10,609 nt of DNA from Thermoplasmata archaeon (GTDB taxonomy: Archaea > Thermoplasmatota > Thermoplasmata > Thermoplasmatales > Thermoplasmataceae), in contig JAJZXP010000078.1 of the NCBI GenBank assembly GCA_021806345.1, positions 1-10,609 on the forward strand, in the 5' to 3' direction. Of this stretch, positions 1-5,992 are shown piece after piece. The notes below the pieces were generated by a model. The model made no database searches. It had not been told where the DNA came from and worked only from the letters and a program-made list of their open reading frames with translations. Made by a program: the position numbers and the translations under genes. How positions within the stretch are numbered: the stretch's first letter is position 1; each line of letters begins with the position of its first letter.

Positions 1-1
1 G

Positions 2-394
2 TACGTTAAGGAGGAAAACAGCACCCTAGCTGACAGCTACTTCCATCAAGCCCAGCGAGGGGAGACAGTTATTTGCCTGTCTGAGATCAACCTTGGCGAG
101 GCGGCTGTTGTTTTTGACAAATACTCTAGGAAAACGGGTATTGACGCGAGAAACCGTCTCCAAGCAATGCTAAGTGAGTTGGGCTTACTTGAAAGATCCT
201 CCTCGGTTGAAATATATCCTGTTAGTAGCCAGATAATCAGGAAAGCTGTCGAGATAGTTCTTGAACAACACATATACATTGTAGATGCAATTCAGCTTGA
301 AACCTGTATTGAAGCGGGGAAAACTGTGTTCTGCTCGGCTGACAAGGGACTTAATGAAGCAGCCAGGAAGCTTGGTATAGAAACAGCCCTGTGA
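2..394 (+). CDS. PIN-domain toxin, VapC-like (5' end outside window)
   Basis: The frame is open from base 2 and ends at TGA 392-394, giving 130 visible codons. PIN ribonucleases cleave RNA using a cluster of acidic residues; VapC toxins use the fold against tRNA or rRNA and are held inactive by a VapB partner. Visible family features are the mid-domain acidic region (SEINLGEAA, visible residues 27-35), the segment YIVDAIQLET with the third catalytic Asp, and SADKGL near the end with the fourth. The first catalytic Asp, normally within the first 10 residues, lies off the left edge, so perhaps 10-15 residues are missing. An antitoxin, if present, would also lie to the left. A T-rich tract follows the stop. 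PIN assignment is firm; which VapC subfamily it belongs to is not. Confidence 0.82.
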   Translation, partial: YVKEENSTLADSYFHQAQRGETVICLSEINLGEAAVVFDKYSRKTGIDARNRLQAMLSELGLLERSSSVEIYPVSSQIIRKAVEIVLEQHIYIVDAIQLETCIEAGKTVFCSADKGLNEAARKLGIETAL

Positions 395-407
395 GTACCG
401 TAATATG

Positions 408-418
408 TTTTTTCTTTT
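408..418 (+). terminator. Oligo-T terminator after the first PIN gene
   Basis: A run of six T, one C and four T begins 13 bases after the stop codon of the upstream PIN gene. Archaeal RNA polymerase terminates at such U-rich tracts without needing a hairpin. The placement supports a transcript ending here and separates this gene from the next VapBC operon. Confidence 0.5.
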
Positions 419-512
419 CTATTTGCGAAGTTTCTAATCAGGCATAAGTATCAATCCCAAGTATAATGCGAGAACTGCAACTCCCTTCTTGCCCCAAGAA
501 CCTTCAACGGAC

Positions 513-550
513 TTCCCTTAAAACATTGAGCAAATCAAGACCGGTCCACT
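513..550 (+). repeat. TA-linked dispersed repeat, copy R1
   Basis: The copy starts TTCCCTTAAAACATT, continues through AAATC and ends in the palindromic core GACCGGTC. It shares both halves with R2 (5052-5090), including the CATT after TTAAAA and the intact core. It lies 89 bases before the vapB start at 639, between two TA genes, in the same orientation as the other five copies. Confidence 0.85.
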
Positions 551-614
551 GTGGTTTTCCCTCAGTGATCAGTGTCGATTACCAACCTTAAGAGGGTGGA
601 AAGGTTCATGTATT

Positions 615-634
615 ACACACACATATGTGTGTGT
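615..634. promoter_or_regulatory. Perfect 20-bp palindrome, likely VapB operator
   Basis: ACACACACAT is followed directly by its reverse complement ATGTGTGTGT, with no spacer. The site lies between the presumed TATA box (about 607-614) and the ATG at 639, where a bound repressor would block transcription. VapB or VapBC complexes usually autorepress at such inverted repeats (family knowledge); that this protein binds here is inferred. Confidence 0.65.
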
Positions 635-638
635 TCAT

Positions 639-875
639 ATGGGAAACAAGAATATTTCAATATCGGATGAAGCATATTCTAGACTGAAGAAATTCAAAGG
701 AAAAAATGAGAGTTTTACTGACGTAATAAACAGGCTAACCAACAAGATATCTCTTCTTGATCTAAAAGGGACTCTTACCTCGGAAGAGGCCGATTCGATT
801 TTCAAGGGGATAAACGAGTCTAGGAAGCTGAGCAGAGAGAGATTTGAATCCGTTTCAGAGAAGGTCATCAGATAA
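639..875 (+). CDS. vapB: VapB antitoxin, archaeal DUF217-like family
   Basis: This 78-residue antitoxin should bind and neutralise the VapC encoded next to it and repress the shared promoter. The N-terminal half reads ISISDEAYSRLKKFKGKNES then FTDVINRL, the typical archaeal VapB pattern of a short beta strand followed by a helix-turn-helix-like DNA-binding part. The C-terminal charged tail (about residues 45-78) is the usual toxin-wrapping segment. I chose ATG 639 over an in-frame GTG at 627 because the protein then starts with the family's usual MxxKxISI pattern and because 627 lies inside the operator palindrome. The stop TAA overlaps the vapC ATG by one base (TAATG), so the pair is translationally coupled. 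Confidence 0.88.
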   Translation: MGNKNISISDEAYSRLKKFKGKNESFTDVINRLTNKISLLDLKGTLTSEEADSIFKGINESRKLSRERFESVSEKVIR

Positions 876-1267
876 TGATAGTTGATACATCGTTCCTGAT
901 AGATATTATGAGGAAGAATGATTCAGCTATTCAGAAAGAGGAGGCACTTGAGTCAGAAGGTGTCCCGCTATCGATAACGGCGGTGTCCGTTTTCGAACTT
1001 TACATAGGTTTTGGTCTGAGCACAAAGCAGGTATTGGAGCGCAAGAAGATAGAACTGGTTCTTGAGAATCTTCTGGTTTTCCCTCTGAATCTTGAGGCAG
1101 CCAAGGAAGCGGGAGAGATATATGCAGATAAAAGACGCAGGGGTTCTGCTATTGATCCGGAGGATGCAATGATCGCAGGCATATGCAAGGTTAATCACGA
1201 GGCGATCCTCACTAGAAACGTGAACCATTTTTCTGGTATTGATGGACTAAGCGTTGAATCTTATTGA
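875..1267 (+). CDS. vapC: VapC toxin, PIN-domain ribonuclease
   Basis: The 130-residue PIN protein is full length for the family. VapC cuts RNA in the cytoplasm with Mg2+ held by acidic residues. Visible candidates are Asp4 in MIVDTSFLIDI, Glu41 in SVFELYIG and Asp97 in IDPEDAMIAG; the fourth position falls in TRNVNHF (Asn115), a common VapC variant. No stop or frame break is present, so this copy should be active. It starts inside the stop codon of vapB, giving an antitoxin-first operon under the palindromic promoter at 615-634. The exact RNA target cannot be read from sequence. Confidence 0.92.
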   Translation: MIVDTSFLIDIMRKNDSAIQKEEALESEGVPLSITAVSVFELYIGFGLSTKQVLERKKIELVLENLLVFPLNLEAAKEAGEIYADKRRRGSAIDPEDAMIAGICKVNHEAILTRNVNHFSGIDGLSVESY

Positions 1268-1492
1268 ATCACTCAAATGAAAGGATCCAGTATGTACCAT
1301 GGACTCAAGTTTAGTATTAACCTATCCTCGTCCCTTCGTACTATTACAAAATTGGAATGATCGACAGAAGAAGCTTTGATATTCTGAATGGTAAAGAAAT
1401 ACACCCTTATCATTTTCATCGAAATGCGTAGTCATAATACTACTACATCTAGATGCCTTCAAATCATATGCCGAACCAGCAAAAAAGCTGCT

Positions 1493-1683
1493 GCGCTGGG
1501 AAATGAAGTAGTATCAAAGGGCTAAAGCAGGATCGTACCAGTCTTTGGTCTCAAGCCTCCAGAGAACCTTTTTTACAGTTCCTTTATCATTTCATATCCG
1601 TACATTGGCCTTTCGGGTAAGAGAAGGAGGAGCCAGAGTGAGACCATTCCAACTTTCATGCCCTGCGGGATGCTCTTCGGCAT
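1493..1683 (-). pseudogene. PadR-family transcriptional regulator, broken
   Basis: Reading the minus strand from ATG 1683 gives an N-terminus with LLLLLPERPMYGYEMIKEL, a near-ideal PadR winged-helix start. TAA at 1573-1575 interrupts it. The same frame then continues KRFSGGLRPKTGTI, matching the PadR segment that normally reads FWRPKTGTIYPAL. A loss of bases near 1530 shifts the frame so that PAL appears in another frame, followed by a further stop and a diverged FIS stretch. The remnant is divergent from the chromate-resistance operon and shares its promoter region, so it was probably its local regulator (inference). The rest of the domain and the C-terminal dimerisation helix are not recognisable. 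Confidence 0.75.
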
Positions 1684-1693
1684 GAATAGGTAG

Positions 1694-1734
1694 GGAAATT
1701 TTTATATGTATACACTTAGTACGTGAGTAGGTGA
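1694..1734 (+). promoter_or_regulatory. TATA box and ribosome binding site of the chr operon
   Basis: The TATA-like ATTTTTATATG at 1697-1707 is centred about 38 bases before ATG 1741, predicting a transcript start near 1728. AGGTGA at 1729-1734 is a good Shine-Dalgarno match, 6 bases from the ATG. The small palindrome TGTATACA lies just after the TATA box (1707-1714), in the gap shared with the divergent padR remnant, and could have been its operator. Confidence 0.55.
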
Positions 1735-1740
1735 ACTACT

Positions 1741-2208
1741 ATGAGATGGGTTACTAGAGAGAAAGCAAAAGTGGATAGGATTGCTTGCCCATGGGTGATT
1801 TCTAGATTTGTCGATAAAGATGCTCAGTTCTTTTTTGTTCCGGCTCAAGAGGTTTTGGAGTATGCGAAGAATAATAATTCTACACCGTTTGACACCCCAG
1901 GCGCGGAATTGATGCATTATGAAGAAAATGGTTACGAGTATGTGAGCTTTGATGCCATCATCAAGAAGTACGATCTCAGAGATCAGACACTGCTTGAACT
2001 GGCAAAGATTGTAAGATCTGCGGATGCAGAACCCCCAGATGCAAAGCCAGAGGGACCAGGTCTCGAAGCAGCAGCTCTTGGATTCAGAAGAATAGCAAAG
2101 GACGACCATGAGAACATGAAATTGCAGTTTCCTTTGTATGATGCTTTATACGCCTACTGCAAATGGAGATTGGAGGAAGGCGGAAAACTGGAGCACTCCG
2201 GCAAATGA
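1741..2208 (+). CDS. chrB: Chromate resistance protein, stand-alone ChrB C-terminal domain
   Basis: The 155-residue protein matches the Chrome_Resist (ChrB C-terminal) family from end to end. It opens with WVTREKAKVDRIACPWVISR and FVD, followed by FFVPAQEV, TPFDTPGAEL, SFDAIIKKYDL, LAKIVRSADA and PLYDALYAYC, all typical blocks. In bacterial chromate operons ChrB is a chromate-responsive regulatory protein needed for full resistance, usually next to the ChrA efflux pump. Here no chrA is visible and the N-terminal part of full-length ChrB is absent; the single-domain form is common in other genomes. Cys17 and the conserved acidic residues may bind a ligand (inference). It is soluble, with no signal peptide. 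The beta-propeller gene follows after 31 bases, so the two form an operon. Confidence 0.85.
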   Translation: MRWVTREKAKVDRIACPWVISRFVDKDAQFFFVPAQEVLEYAKNNNSTPFDTPGAELMHYEENGYEYVSFDAIIKKYDLRDQTLLELAKIVRSADAEPPDAKPEGPGLEAAALGFRRIAKDDHENMKLQFPLYDALYAYCKWRLEEGGKLEHSGK

Positions 2209-2239
2209 GCCTGCGTGACTTAAAGGGGAAAATGCAGTA

Positions 2240-3175
2240 ATGTCGCTCAAGGAAGTTAAGCGTGTCCCTCTGCCTCATCACATGGATGGAGGAGAATTTG
2301 ACCATGCTGCTGTGGATGAGATGTCCGATCTTTTGTACGTGGCCCACCCGTCTAACAATGCGGTGGATGTCATTGATCTAAGTGCTGAGAAATTCCTCTA
2401 CTCCATCACAGGGCATAAGGGAGTGGCTGGAGTCTGGATTTCAGTGAAAAGAAGACTCCTGTTTACTTCCAATAGAGGAGAGGATACTGCAAGTGTATTC
2501 CTTCTAGATGGAAAAAAAGCCACAGAGAAATTTCGCATCCCTACTGGAGTCAGACCAAATGGCATGGCATTTGACGAAGAAAGAAACATCCTTATGGTTG
2601 CAGGTGTCGGAAATGCGAAAAAGAGCAACGCCCCACCATCTCTGACCTTCATCGACACCAGCAATGGGAAAGTAATAGGAAAGATTGAACTCCAGGGAAG
2701 AACTCGATGGGCACTTTACAATGCAGATACGGACTCATTCTTTGTAAACGTCGCTGATCCGCCTTCGATAGTTTCCGTTAGAGCTGATGATCTTTCTAAG
2801 GTTTCCAGAACGTTCAACATCCCAGCTAGAGGACCACATGGACTGGAACAGAATAAGAAAAGCGGCACACTATATTGCGCCTGTGATGAGGGCATCTTAA
2901 TTGGCCTTAACTTAGGAACCGGTGCAGCAGAAGTTCTCGGGTCTCTGTCAGGACCACCGGATGTGATCTGGCTGAACCGGAATTTGGATCGACTTTACGT
3001 TGCGGTGGGGGATCCAGGAGTAATTGATGTCTTTGACACAAATACTCTTCACTTTGTAGAGAAAATTCAAACCGGCCCTGACGCACATACCCTTACCGTA
3101 GATTATCGTCGCGGAAATGTGCATATCTTCTTGCCTGACGTTTACAAGGACTTAATACTGGCAGACGGAATCTGA
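2240..3175 (+). CDS. YVTN-type beta-propeller protein, cytoplasmic
   Basis: The 311-residue protein is built of repeated blades in which a hydrophobic strand pair is followed by a motif such as LYVAHPSNNAVDVIDL, LFTSNRGEDTASVFLL, LMVAGVGN, SLTFIDTSNGKVIGKI, LYVAVGDPGVIDVFD. About six or seven blades are discernible, as in the YncE/YVTN lactonase-like family. Such propellers bind ligands, and some are lactonases or surface proteins. This one has no signal peptide or membrane segment, so it is probably cytoplasmic. ATG 2240 is preceded by an AAAGGGG sequence 11 bases upstream. The gene follows the chrB-like gene at 31 bases and is presumably co-transcribed; a substrate cannot be inferred. A T7 tract follows the stop. 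Confidence 0.82.
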   Translation: MSLKEVKRVPLPHHMDGGEFDHAAVDEMSDLLYVAHPSNNAVDVIDLSAEKFLYSITGHKGVAGVWISVKRRLLFTSNRGEDTASVFLLDGKKATEKFRIPTGVRPNGMAFDEERNILMVAGVGNAKKSNAPPSLTFIDTSNGKVIGKIELQGRTRWALYNADTDSFFVNVADPPSIVSVRADDLSKVSRTFNIPARGPHGLEQNKKSGTLYCACDEGILIGLNLGTGAAEVLGSLSGPPDVIWLNRNLDRLYVAVGDPGVIDVFDTNTLHFVEKIQTGPDAHTLTVDYRRGNVHIFLPDVYKDLILADGI

Positions 3176-3189
3176 CGGCATAGAAGCAC

Positions 3190-3196
3190 TTTTTTT
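3190..3196 (+). terminator. T7 terminator after the chr operon
   Basis: A run of seven T begins 15 bases after the beta-propeller stop codon, consistent with an archaeal oligo-T terminator ending the chrB-propeller transcript. Confidence 0.5.
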
Positions 3197-3372
3197 CATA
3201 GAAATTTAATCTCGCGATAAAGGATTCCAGTTTCCCCGCCTGGAAGATAGATTATGTCTACCTCAGAGAATTTTCTTTGGATTTCATTTTCAAGATCAGT
3301 TTTGGCTAGAAACAATACCTTTCTAAAGCCGCAGACTAGGTTGGAAAGACATAAAATATCTCTTTTTCTGAT
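3196..3372 (-). pseudogene. S51 peptidase E-like remnant
   Basis: A minus-strand frame reads KVLFLAKTDLENEIQRKF, then EVDIIYLPGGETGIL and YREIKFL before a TGA at 3196-3198. The motif hydrophobic-DIIYLPGGxT followed by a leucine-rich helix is characteristic of S51 peptidases (dipeptidase E and cyanophycinase relatives), where the Gly-Gly turn precedes the nucleophile elbow. The part with the catalytic Ser (GxSAG) and His is absent because the frame stops right after the first helix. No ATG, GTG or TTG with proper spacing precedes it, and the region overlaps the promoter of the TPR gene. It is therefore a fragment, not a gene. Family assignment rests on about 35 residues read by eye. Confidence 0.5.
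3351..3359 (+). promoter_or_regulatory. TATA box of the TPR gene
   Basis: ATAAAATAT is centred about 32 bases before ATG 3387, predicting a start of transcription near 3380. This gives an almost leaderless mRNA and favours ATG 3387 over the in-frame TTG at 3378. Confidence 0.5.
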
Positions 3373-3386
3373 CTCGCTTGAGATGG

Positions 3387-3857
3387 ATGAACGATCTGAA
3401 TAAGATTATAGAGGAAGCTTGGAAGCACCGGAATGACCCGGAAGCGCTGCTAAGGAAATTCCAGGAAGTTTTTGAAGTTTATCGCGGAAATGCCGTGTAC
3501 TTGTTTGAATATGCAAGTGCTTTGGATTTTATGGGTAAGGAGTCTGCGGCAATTCCTCTATATCAAATGGCCATAGAATTAGGACTTTCAGGAAAAATGA
3601 AGACTCAAGCTGAAATTCAGTTGAGAAGTTCACTCAGTGTTACTGGCGAAAATGAAAGCGCCATTGATATATTGAGCAAAGTGAATAGGGAAACTGGGGA
3701 ACCTGCTGCTCTGATATTCCTGTGCATTGCTCTGTTTAGGTCTGGAGAACTTGAGAAGTCGCTCAAGACTACCCTCATTTTTACCTTGTCAGGCAATCAG
3801 GGCCTGTTACCTGAATATAAGAGAGCCCTCTCACAGTACCTTGATGAAATAGATTGA
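3387..3857 (+). CDS. Tetratricopeptide-repeat protein (TPR_5-like)
   Basis: The 156-residue protein is all helical and resembles the TPR_5 family. Helix pairs run through YLFEYASALDFMGKESAAIP with LYQMAIELGL (about residues 38-68), QLRSSLSVTGENESAIDIL and LIFLCIALFRSGELEKSLKT. Each contains the small-residue and Gly pattern of TPR turns. TPR proteins act as scaffolds for protein contacts; no catalytic motif is visible and the partner is unknown. It has its own TATA box, the chr operon ends in a T tract upstream, and Fic converges from the other side, so it is probably transcribed alone. An in-frame TTG at 3378 would add three residues. No Shine-Dalgarno sequence is seen, consistent with leaderless translation. 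Confidence 0.75.
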   Translation: MNDLNKIIEEAWKHRNDPEALLRKFQEVFEVYRGNAVYLFEYASALDFMGKESAAIPLYQMAIELGLSGKMKTQAEIQLRSSLSVTGENESAIDILSKVNRETGEPAALIFLCIALFRSGELEKSLKTTLIFTLSGNQGLLPEYKRALSQYLDEID

Positions 3858-3925
3858 GTTCCGAACATAGTGTGACCATTCAAAATTTGAAATACCCGCC
3901 TGTGAGAGAGGATAAGATGTGAATA

Positions 3926-4828
3926 TCACTCTCTGCCTTTTATTTCGCGATAAAAACTTATGGCAACAGGACTTGTTTTCCACCCGTTGTTTAATCTGAT
4001 TCCCGGAAGCTCTCCCTGATTGATTCTAAGCGCAAGATATTTTGTCGAATAATCCGTACCGGAGGCTTTCTTTGCTTCGTTTAGGGTTAATAGTTTATCG
4101 TCCTCGGAACCTACCATGTCAAGCATAAAAATGAGCGACCTTGCCATAGTTGTTTCAAGGAACTCTTTCAATCTGTCCATGCCATTACGATGGGCAGACT
4201 CAAGAGCATCAAGGTAGGAGTTCCTGTCCTGAGGAAGAATGTGAACGAGTGGCCAGTTGTGATTAAGGAAGTGTGTATTCAGCAATAGCCTGCCAACTCT
4301 TCCATTTCCATCAGAGAAGGGATGGATGGATTCAAAACCAAAGTGCATTTCAGCGGCTTGAGAAAAAACATCTTCGCGCTTCATTTCCATTGCCATGTAA
4401 TGCCGCTCCCATTCCTGAAGCAGAGAGATGATCTTTTCGACTCTTGGAGGGAAATACTTTGAGCCTGATATTCTGACATTTACCATTCTCCAATGTCCCG
4501 CTTCCAAGACGATCCCACGAAAGATCATATCATGCAAATTCAATGCATTTTTCATGTTGACCTCATATATTTTTCCACTTACTACTTCAGCCAAAGCTGC
4601 GCGATGCTGAATTGTTTCCATCAGGTCCCTTACTGGGCGGTTAGGCACCGTCATTCCACTTTCAATTACCTTGGTTACTTCATCCAGAGTGAGGGTGTTT
4701 CCCTCAATTGCATTGGTTCCCCAAGTATTCAGTATAAATGATTCCCGAAGCGTCTTTTCCGGCAAATTGCGTATTGGACCTCGATCCAACATTCTTTCCC
4801 TGAGTTGATTTAATATGTGTCTATCCAT
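3926..4828 (-). CDS. fic: Fic-domain protein, probable AMP-transferase with inhibitory motif
   Basis: This 300-residue protein carries the full Fic motif HPFSDGNGRVGR at 169-180; His169 is the catalytic base and Asp172/Asn174 help hold Mg2+ and phosphate. Fic enzymes usually transfer AMP from ATP to a hydroxyl on a target protein. TNAIEGN at 38-44 matches the (S/T)xxxE(G/N) inhibitory helix, with Glu42 blocking ATP, in the N-terminal position of class II Fic proteins. The enzyme should therefore be autoinhibited and needs no separate antitoxin. The last 55 residues (about 245-300, LLTLNEAKKASGTDYSTKYL then a GIRLNNGWKTS wing) resemble a MerR/excisionase-like DNA-binding domain. Start ATG 4828 lies 29 bases from a strong TATA box. 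The targets are unknown. Confidence 0.9.
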   Translation of the reverse strand: MDRHILNQLRERMLDRGPIRNLPEKTLRESFILNTWGTNAIEGNTLTLDEVTKVIESGMTVPNRPVRDLMETIQHRAALAEVVSGKIYEVNMKNALNLHDMIFRGIVLEAGHWRMVNVRISGSKYFPPRVEKIISLLQEWERHYMAMEMKREDVFSQAAEMHFGFESIHPFSDGNGRVGRLLLNTHFLNHNWPLVHILPQDRNSYLDALESAHRNGMDRLKEFLETTMARSLIFMLDMVGSEDDKLLTLNEAKKASGTDYSTKYLALRINQGELPGIRLNNGWKTSPVAISFYREIKGRE

Positions 4829-4851
4829 TAATCATGCTGTAATACATATTT

Positions 4852-4863
4852 CATATATAAATA
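4852..4863 (-). promoter_or_regulatory. TATA box of fic
   Basis: On the minus strand TATTTATATATG is centred 29 bases before ATG 4828. The spacing predicts transcription starting at or next to the start codon, so the mRNA is leaderless. Confidence 0.6.
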
Positions 4864-5051
4864 CATATGGAAAAAACATAATAATTCGTTAAATCCATAT
4901 TACGACTCCAACGTTAAAATTTCTCAGTAACTGTTTCCTAATAACACCTAATTTCTTCGACCTCTCACAGGGCTAAATCTCTTGCCATTCTTCAAGTAAC
5001 CTGTGTAAACTTTAGGTTCAATCTAAAACAAATACAAATTTTTCTACAGTA

Positions 5052-5090
5052 TTCGCTTAAAACATTAAGAAAATCCTGACCGGTCCTTAT
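5052..5090 (+). repeat. TA-linked dispersed repeat, copy R2
   Basis: The copy reads TTCGCTTAAAACATTAAG, then AAATCCTGACCGGTCC. One base differs in the first block (G for C). The GACCGGTC palindrome is intact. It lies 100 bases before the vapB start at 5190. Confidence 0.85.
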
Positions 5091-5189
5091 TTGTTTATGT
5101 ATTGCGGTGGGATATTTGAGAGATTATTCCCCTAAATTTACAGTAACTCCCACAATCTTAATTAGTTTGTTCTACATTATAATAACATA

Positions 5190-5462
5190 ATGATTGAAGA
5201 AGCAAAACTGGATGAAAGGGGACGAATTAACATAGGTCAAGAGGCAAGAAAAAAATATGGGGACAGGTTTTTTGTTATAAAATTATCCGGAGAGATCCTG
5301 CTAATTCCTAAACCCAAAGATCCTGTTGCTGAGTTACGAAAGTGGGGCCAAAAACTCGGGCTTGACAAGTTAACGGCAAGAGATATCAGGAAATTGGCTG
5401 AAGACGAGGCAAACAGGGAAGTTGAAGAAAGAGGCAGTAGAAGACTTAAGGATACGCGATAA
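5190..5462 (+). CDS. vapB: VapB antitoxin, AbrB/MazE-type
   Basis: The 90-residue protein has an N-terminal swapped-hairpin AbrB fold (about residues 3-45): EAKLDERGRINIGQEARKKYG, interrupted here as EAKLDERGRI and NIGQEARKKYG, then FFVIKLSGEILLIPKP. This fold binds DNA as a dimer. The remaining half is a charged helix (KLAEDEANREVEERGSRR) that would wrap the toxin. It has no visible Shine-Dalgarno sequence and probably starts leaderless at ATG 5190. A short inverted repeat, ATTAT and ATAAT at 5176-5191, surrounds the start and may be part of its operator. The vapC start is one base after its stop. Confidence 0.83.
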   Translation: MIEEAKLDERGRINIGQEARKKYGDRFFVIKLSGEILLIPKPKDPVAELRKWGQKLGLDKLTARDIRKLAEDEANREVEERGSRRLKDTR

Positions 5463-5463
5463 A

Positions 5464-5835
5464 ATGCCATACGCAGATACAGATTTCTTCATCGCAATTT
5501 CGCATTCGGATGATAGGCTGAACTCTTGGGCAATCAAAGTACTGGAAAATTACAAAGGAGAGATCTACACCTCTATCCTGACTCTGGTAGAACTTGCGCT
5601 GGTAAGTGTCGGGAAAGGAATTCCCGTCGAAGGAATGATTGCTAGTGTCCTATCCATTGCTGAGCTGAAAGGTGCTAGTAAGCAAAACGCGTTGGCAGCT
5701 GCCCACCTTATCGATCACGAAAACACAGGAGTCTTTGACTCGTTCCACGCATCATTGTGTGAAGGTGAAATAATCAGCTCAGATCATATCTATGAGAAGC
5801 TTGGTGTTAAGCGAGCAGGATCGGATTATCTCTGA
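5464..5835 (+). CDS. vapC: VapC toxin, PIN-domain ribonuclease
   Basis: The 123-residue PIN protein begins MPYADTDFFIAI with the first catalytic Asp pair (Asp5/Asp7). Glu43 in LTLVELAL, Asp92 in GVFDSFHA and Asp107 in SSDHIYEKLG complete the four acidic positions. I chose ATG 5464, one base after the vapB stop, rather than an upstream in-frame ATG at 5422 that would overlap vapB by 41 bases and add 14 residues with no family match. The gene appears intact. It is the second gene of an AbrB-type VapBC operon lying between repeat copies R2 and R3. Confidence 0.88.
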   Translation: MPYADTDFFIAISHSDDRLNSWAIKVLENYKGEIYTSILTLVELALVSVGKGIPVEGMIASVLSIAELKGASKQNALAAAHLIDHENTGVFDSFHASLCEGEIISSDHIYEKLGVKRAGSDYL

Positions 5836-5899
5836 CATCACTCCTGGAAGAAGAAAGCGTTATGCAAGTTAGAAATTCTCTGAATCTTGCAGGATAGTA

Positions 5900-5938
5900 T
5901 TCCCTTAAAACTATAATCAAATCCCTACCGATCCATTC
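5900..5938 (+). repeat. TA-linked dispersed repeat, copy R3
   Basis: Positions 5896-5925 are identical over 30 bases to 6618-6647 of copy R4. Only three bases differ over the full element, in the right half (TACCGATCC here against GACCGGTTC). It sits 64 bases after the vapC stop and between the 3' ends of two converging TA operons, so it is not a promoter part for either. Confidence 0.88.
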
Positions 5939-5975
5939 TTACTGAAAGTGGCTTTCGTGATGGTAAAGACACTAT

Positions 5976-5990
5976 CTAAAAAGGAAAACT
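5976..5990 (-). terminator. T-rich terminator after relE
   Basis: On the minus strand, just past the RelE stop codon, the sequence is rich in T (GTTTTCCTTTTTAG). This fits an archaeal oligo-T terminator for the antitoxin-relE transcript. Confidence 0.45.
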
Positions 5991-5992
5991 TG

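Larger units (their letters stand above)
395..638. other. Intergenic region with repeat copy R1 and the vapBC promoter
   Basis: No gene is seen in these 244 bases. They hold the T tract at 408-418, dispersed repeat copy R1 at 513-550, a weak TATA-like sequence around 607-614 (ATGTATTA) and the 20-bp palindrome at 615-634 just before the antitoxin start. Confidence 0.6.
1268..1740. other. 473-bp stretch without an intact gene
   Basis: No intact gene is supported here. The right half holds a broken padR-like gene on the minus strand (1493-1683) and the chr operon promoter (1694-1734). In 1268-1490 there are only short open stretches. One minus-strand frame runs open for about 60 codons from the padR remnant to about 1330 but has no recognisable similarity. 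A string at 1330-1351 (TCCCTTCGTACTATTACAAA) resembles the left half of the dispersed repeat but is too diverged to count as a copy. Confidence 0.55.
4829..5189. other. 361-bp gene-free region between fic and vapBC
   Basis: No gene is seen on either strand. The region holds the fic TATA box at the left, repeat copy R2 at 5052-5090 and the vapBC promoter at the right. Two further strings, at about 4934-4968 and 5127-5157 (TTCCCCTAAATTTACAGTAA), weakly resemble the repeat and could be decayed copies. They are too diverged to assert. Confidence 0.55.

Noticed and set aside
968..1228. Minus-strand frames opposite the first vapC, and similar antisense frames elsewhere
   Set aside because: Antisense shadows of well supported genes, without motifs or start signals.
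1322..1345. Minus-strand string resembling the sarcin-ricin loop region of 23S rRNA (TAGTACGAAGGGACGAGG)
   Set aside because: Only about 14 bases resemble the rRNA loop and the flanks do not match any rRNA; probably chance, and the plus strand instead weakly resembles the dispersed repeat.
1330..1360. Possible decayed repeat copy after the first vapBC (TCCCTTCGTACTATTACAAA)
   Set aside because: About 16 of 22 left-half bases agree, but the right half has no GACCGGTCC-like core. Position fits the cassette model (817 bp from R1), yet this is too weak to count.
4934..5157. Two more strings near R2 that resemble the repeat (4934-4968 and 5127-5157)
   Set aside because: They need several gaps and lack either the left block or the core; AT-rich DNA can give this by chance.
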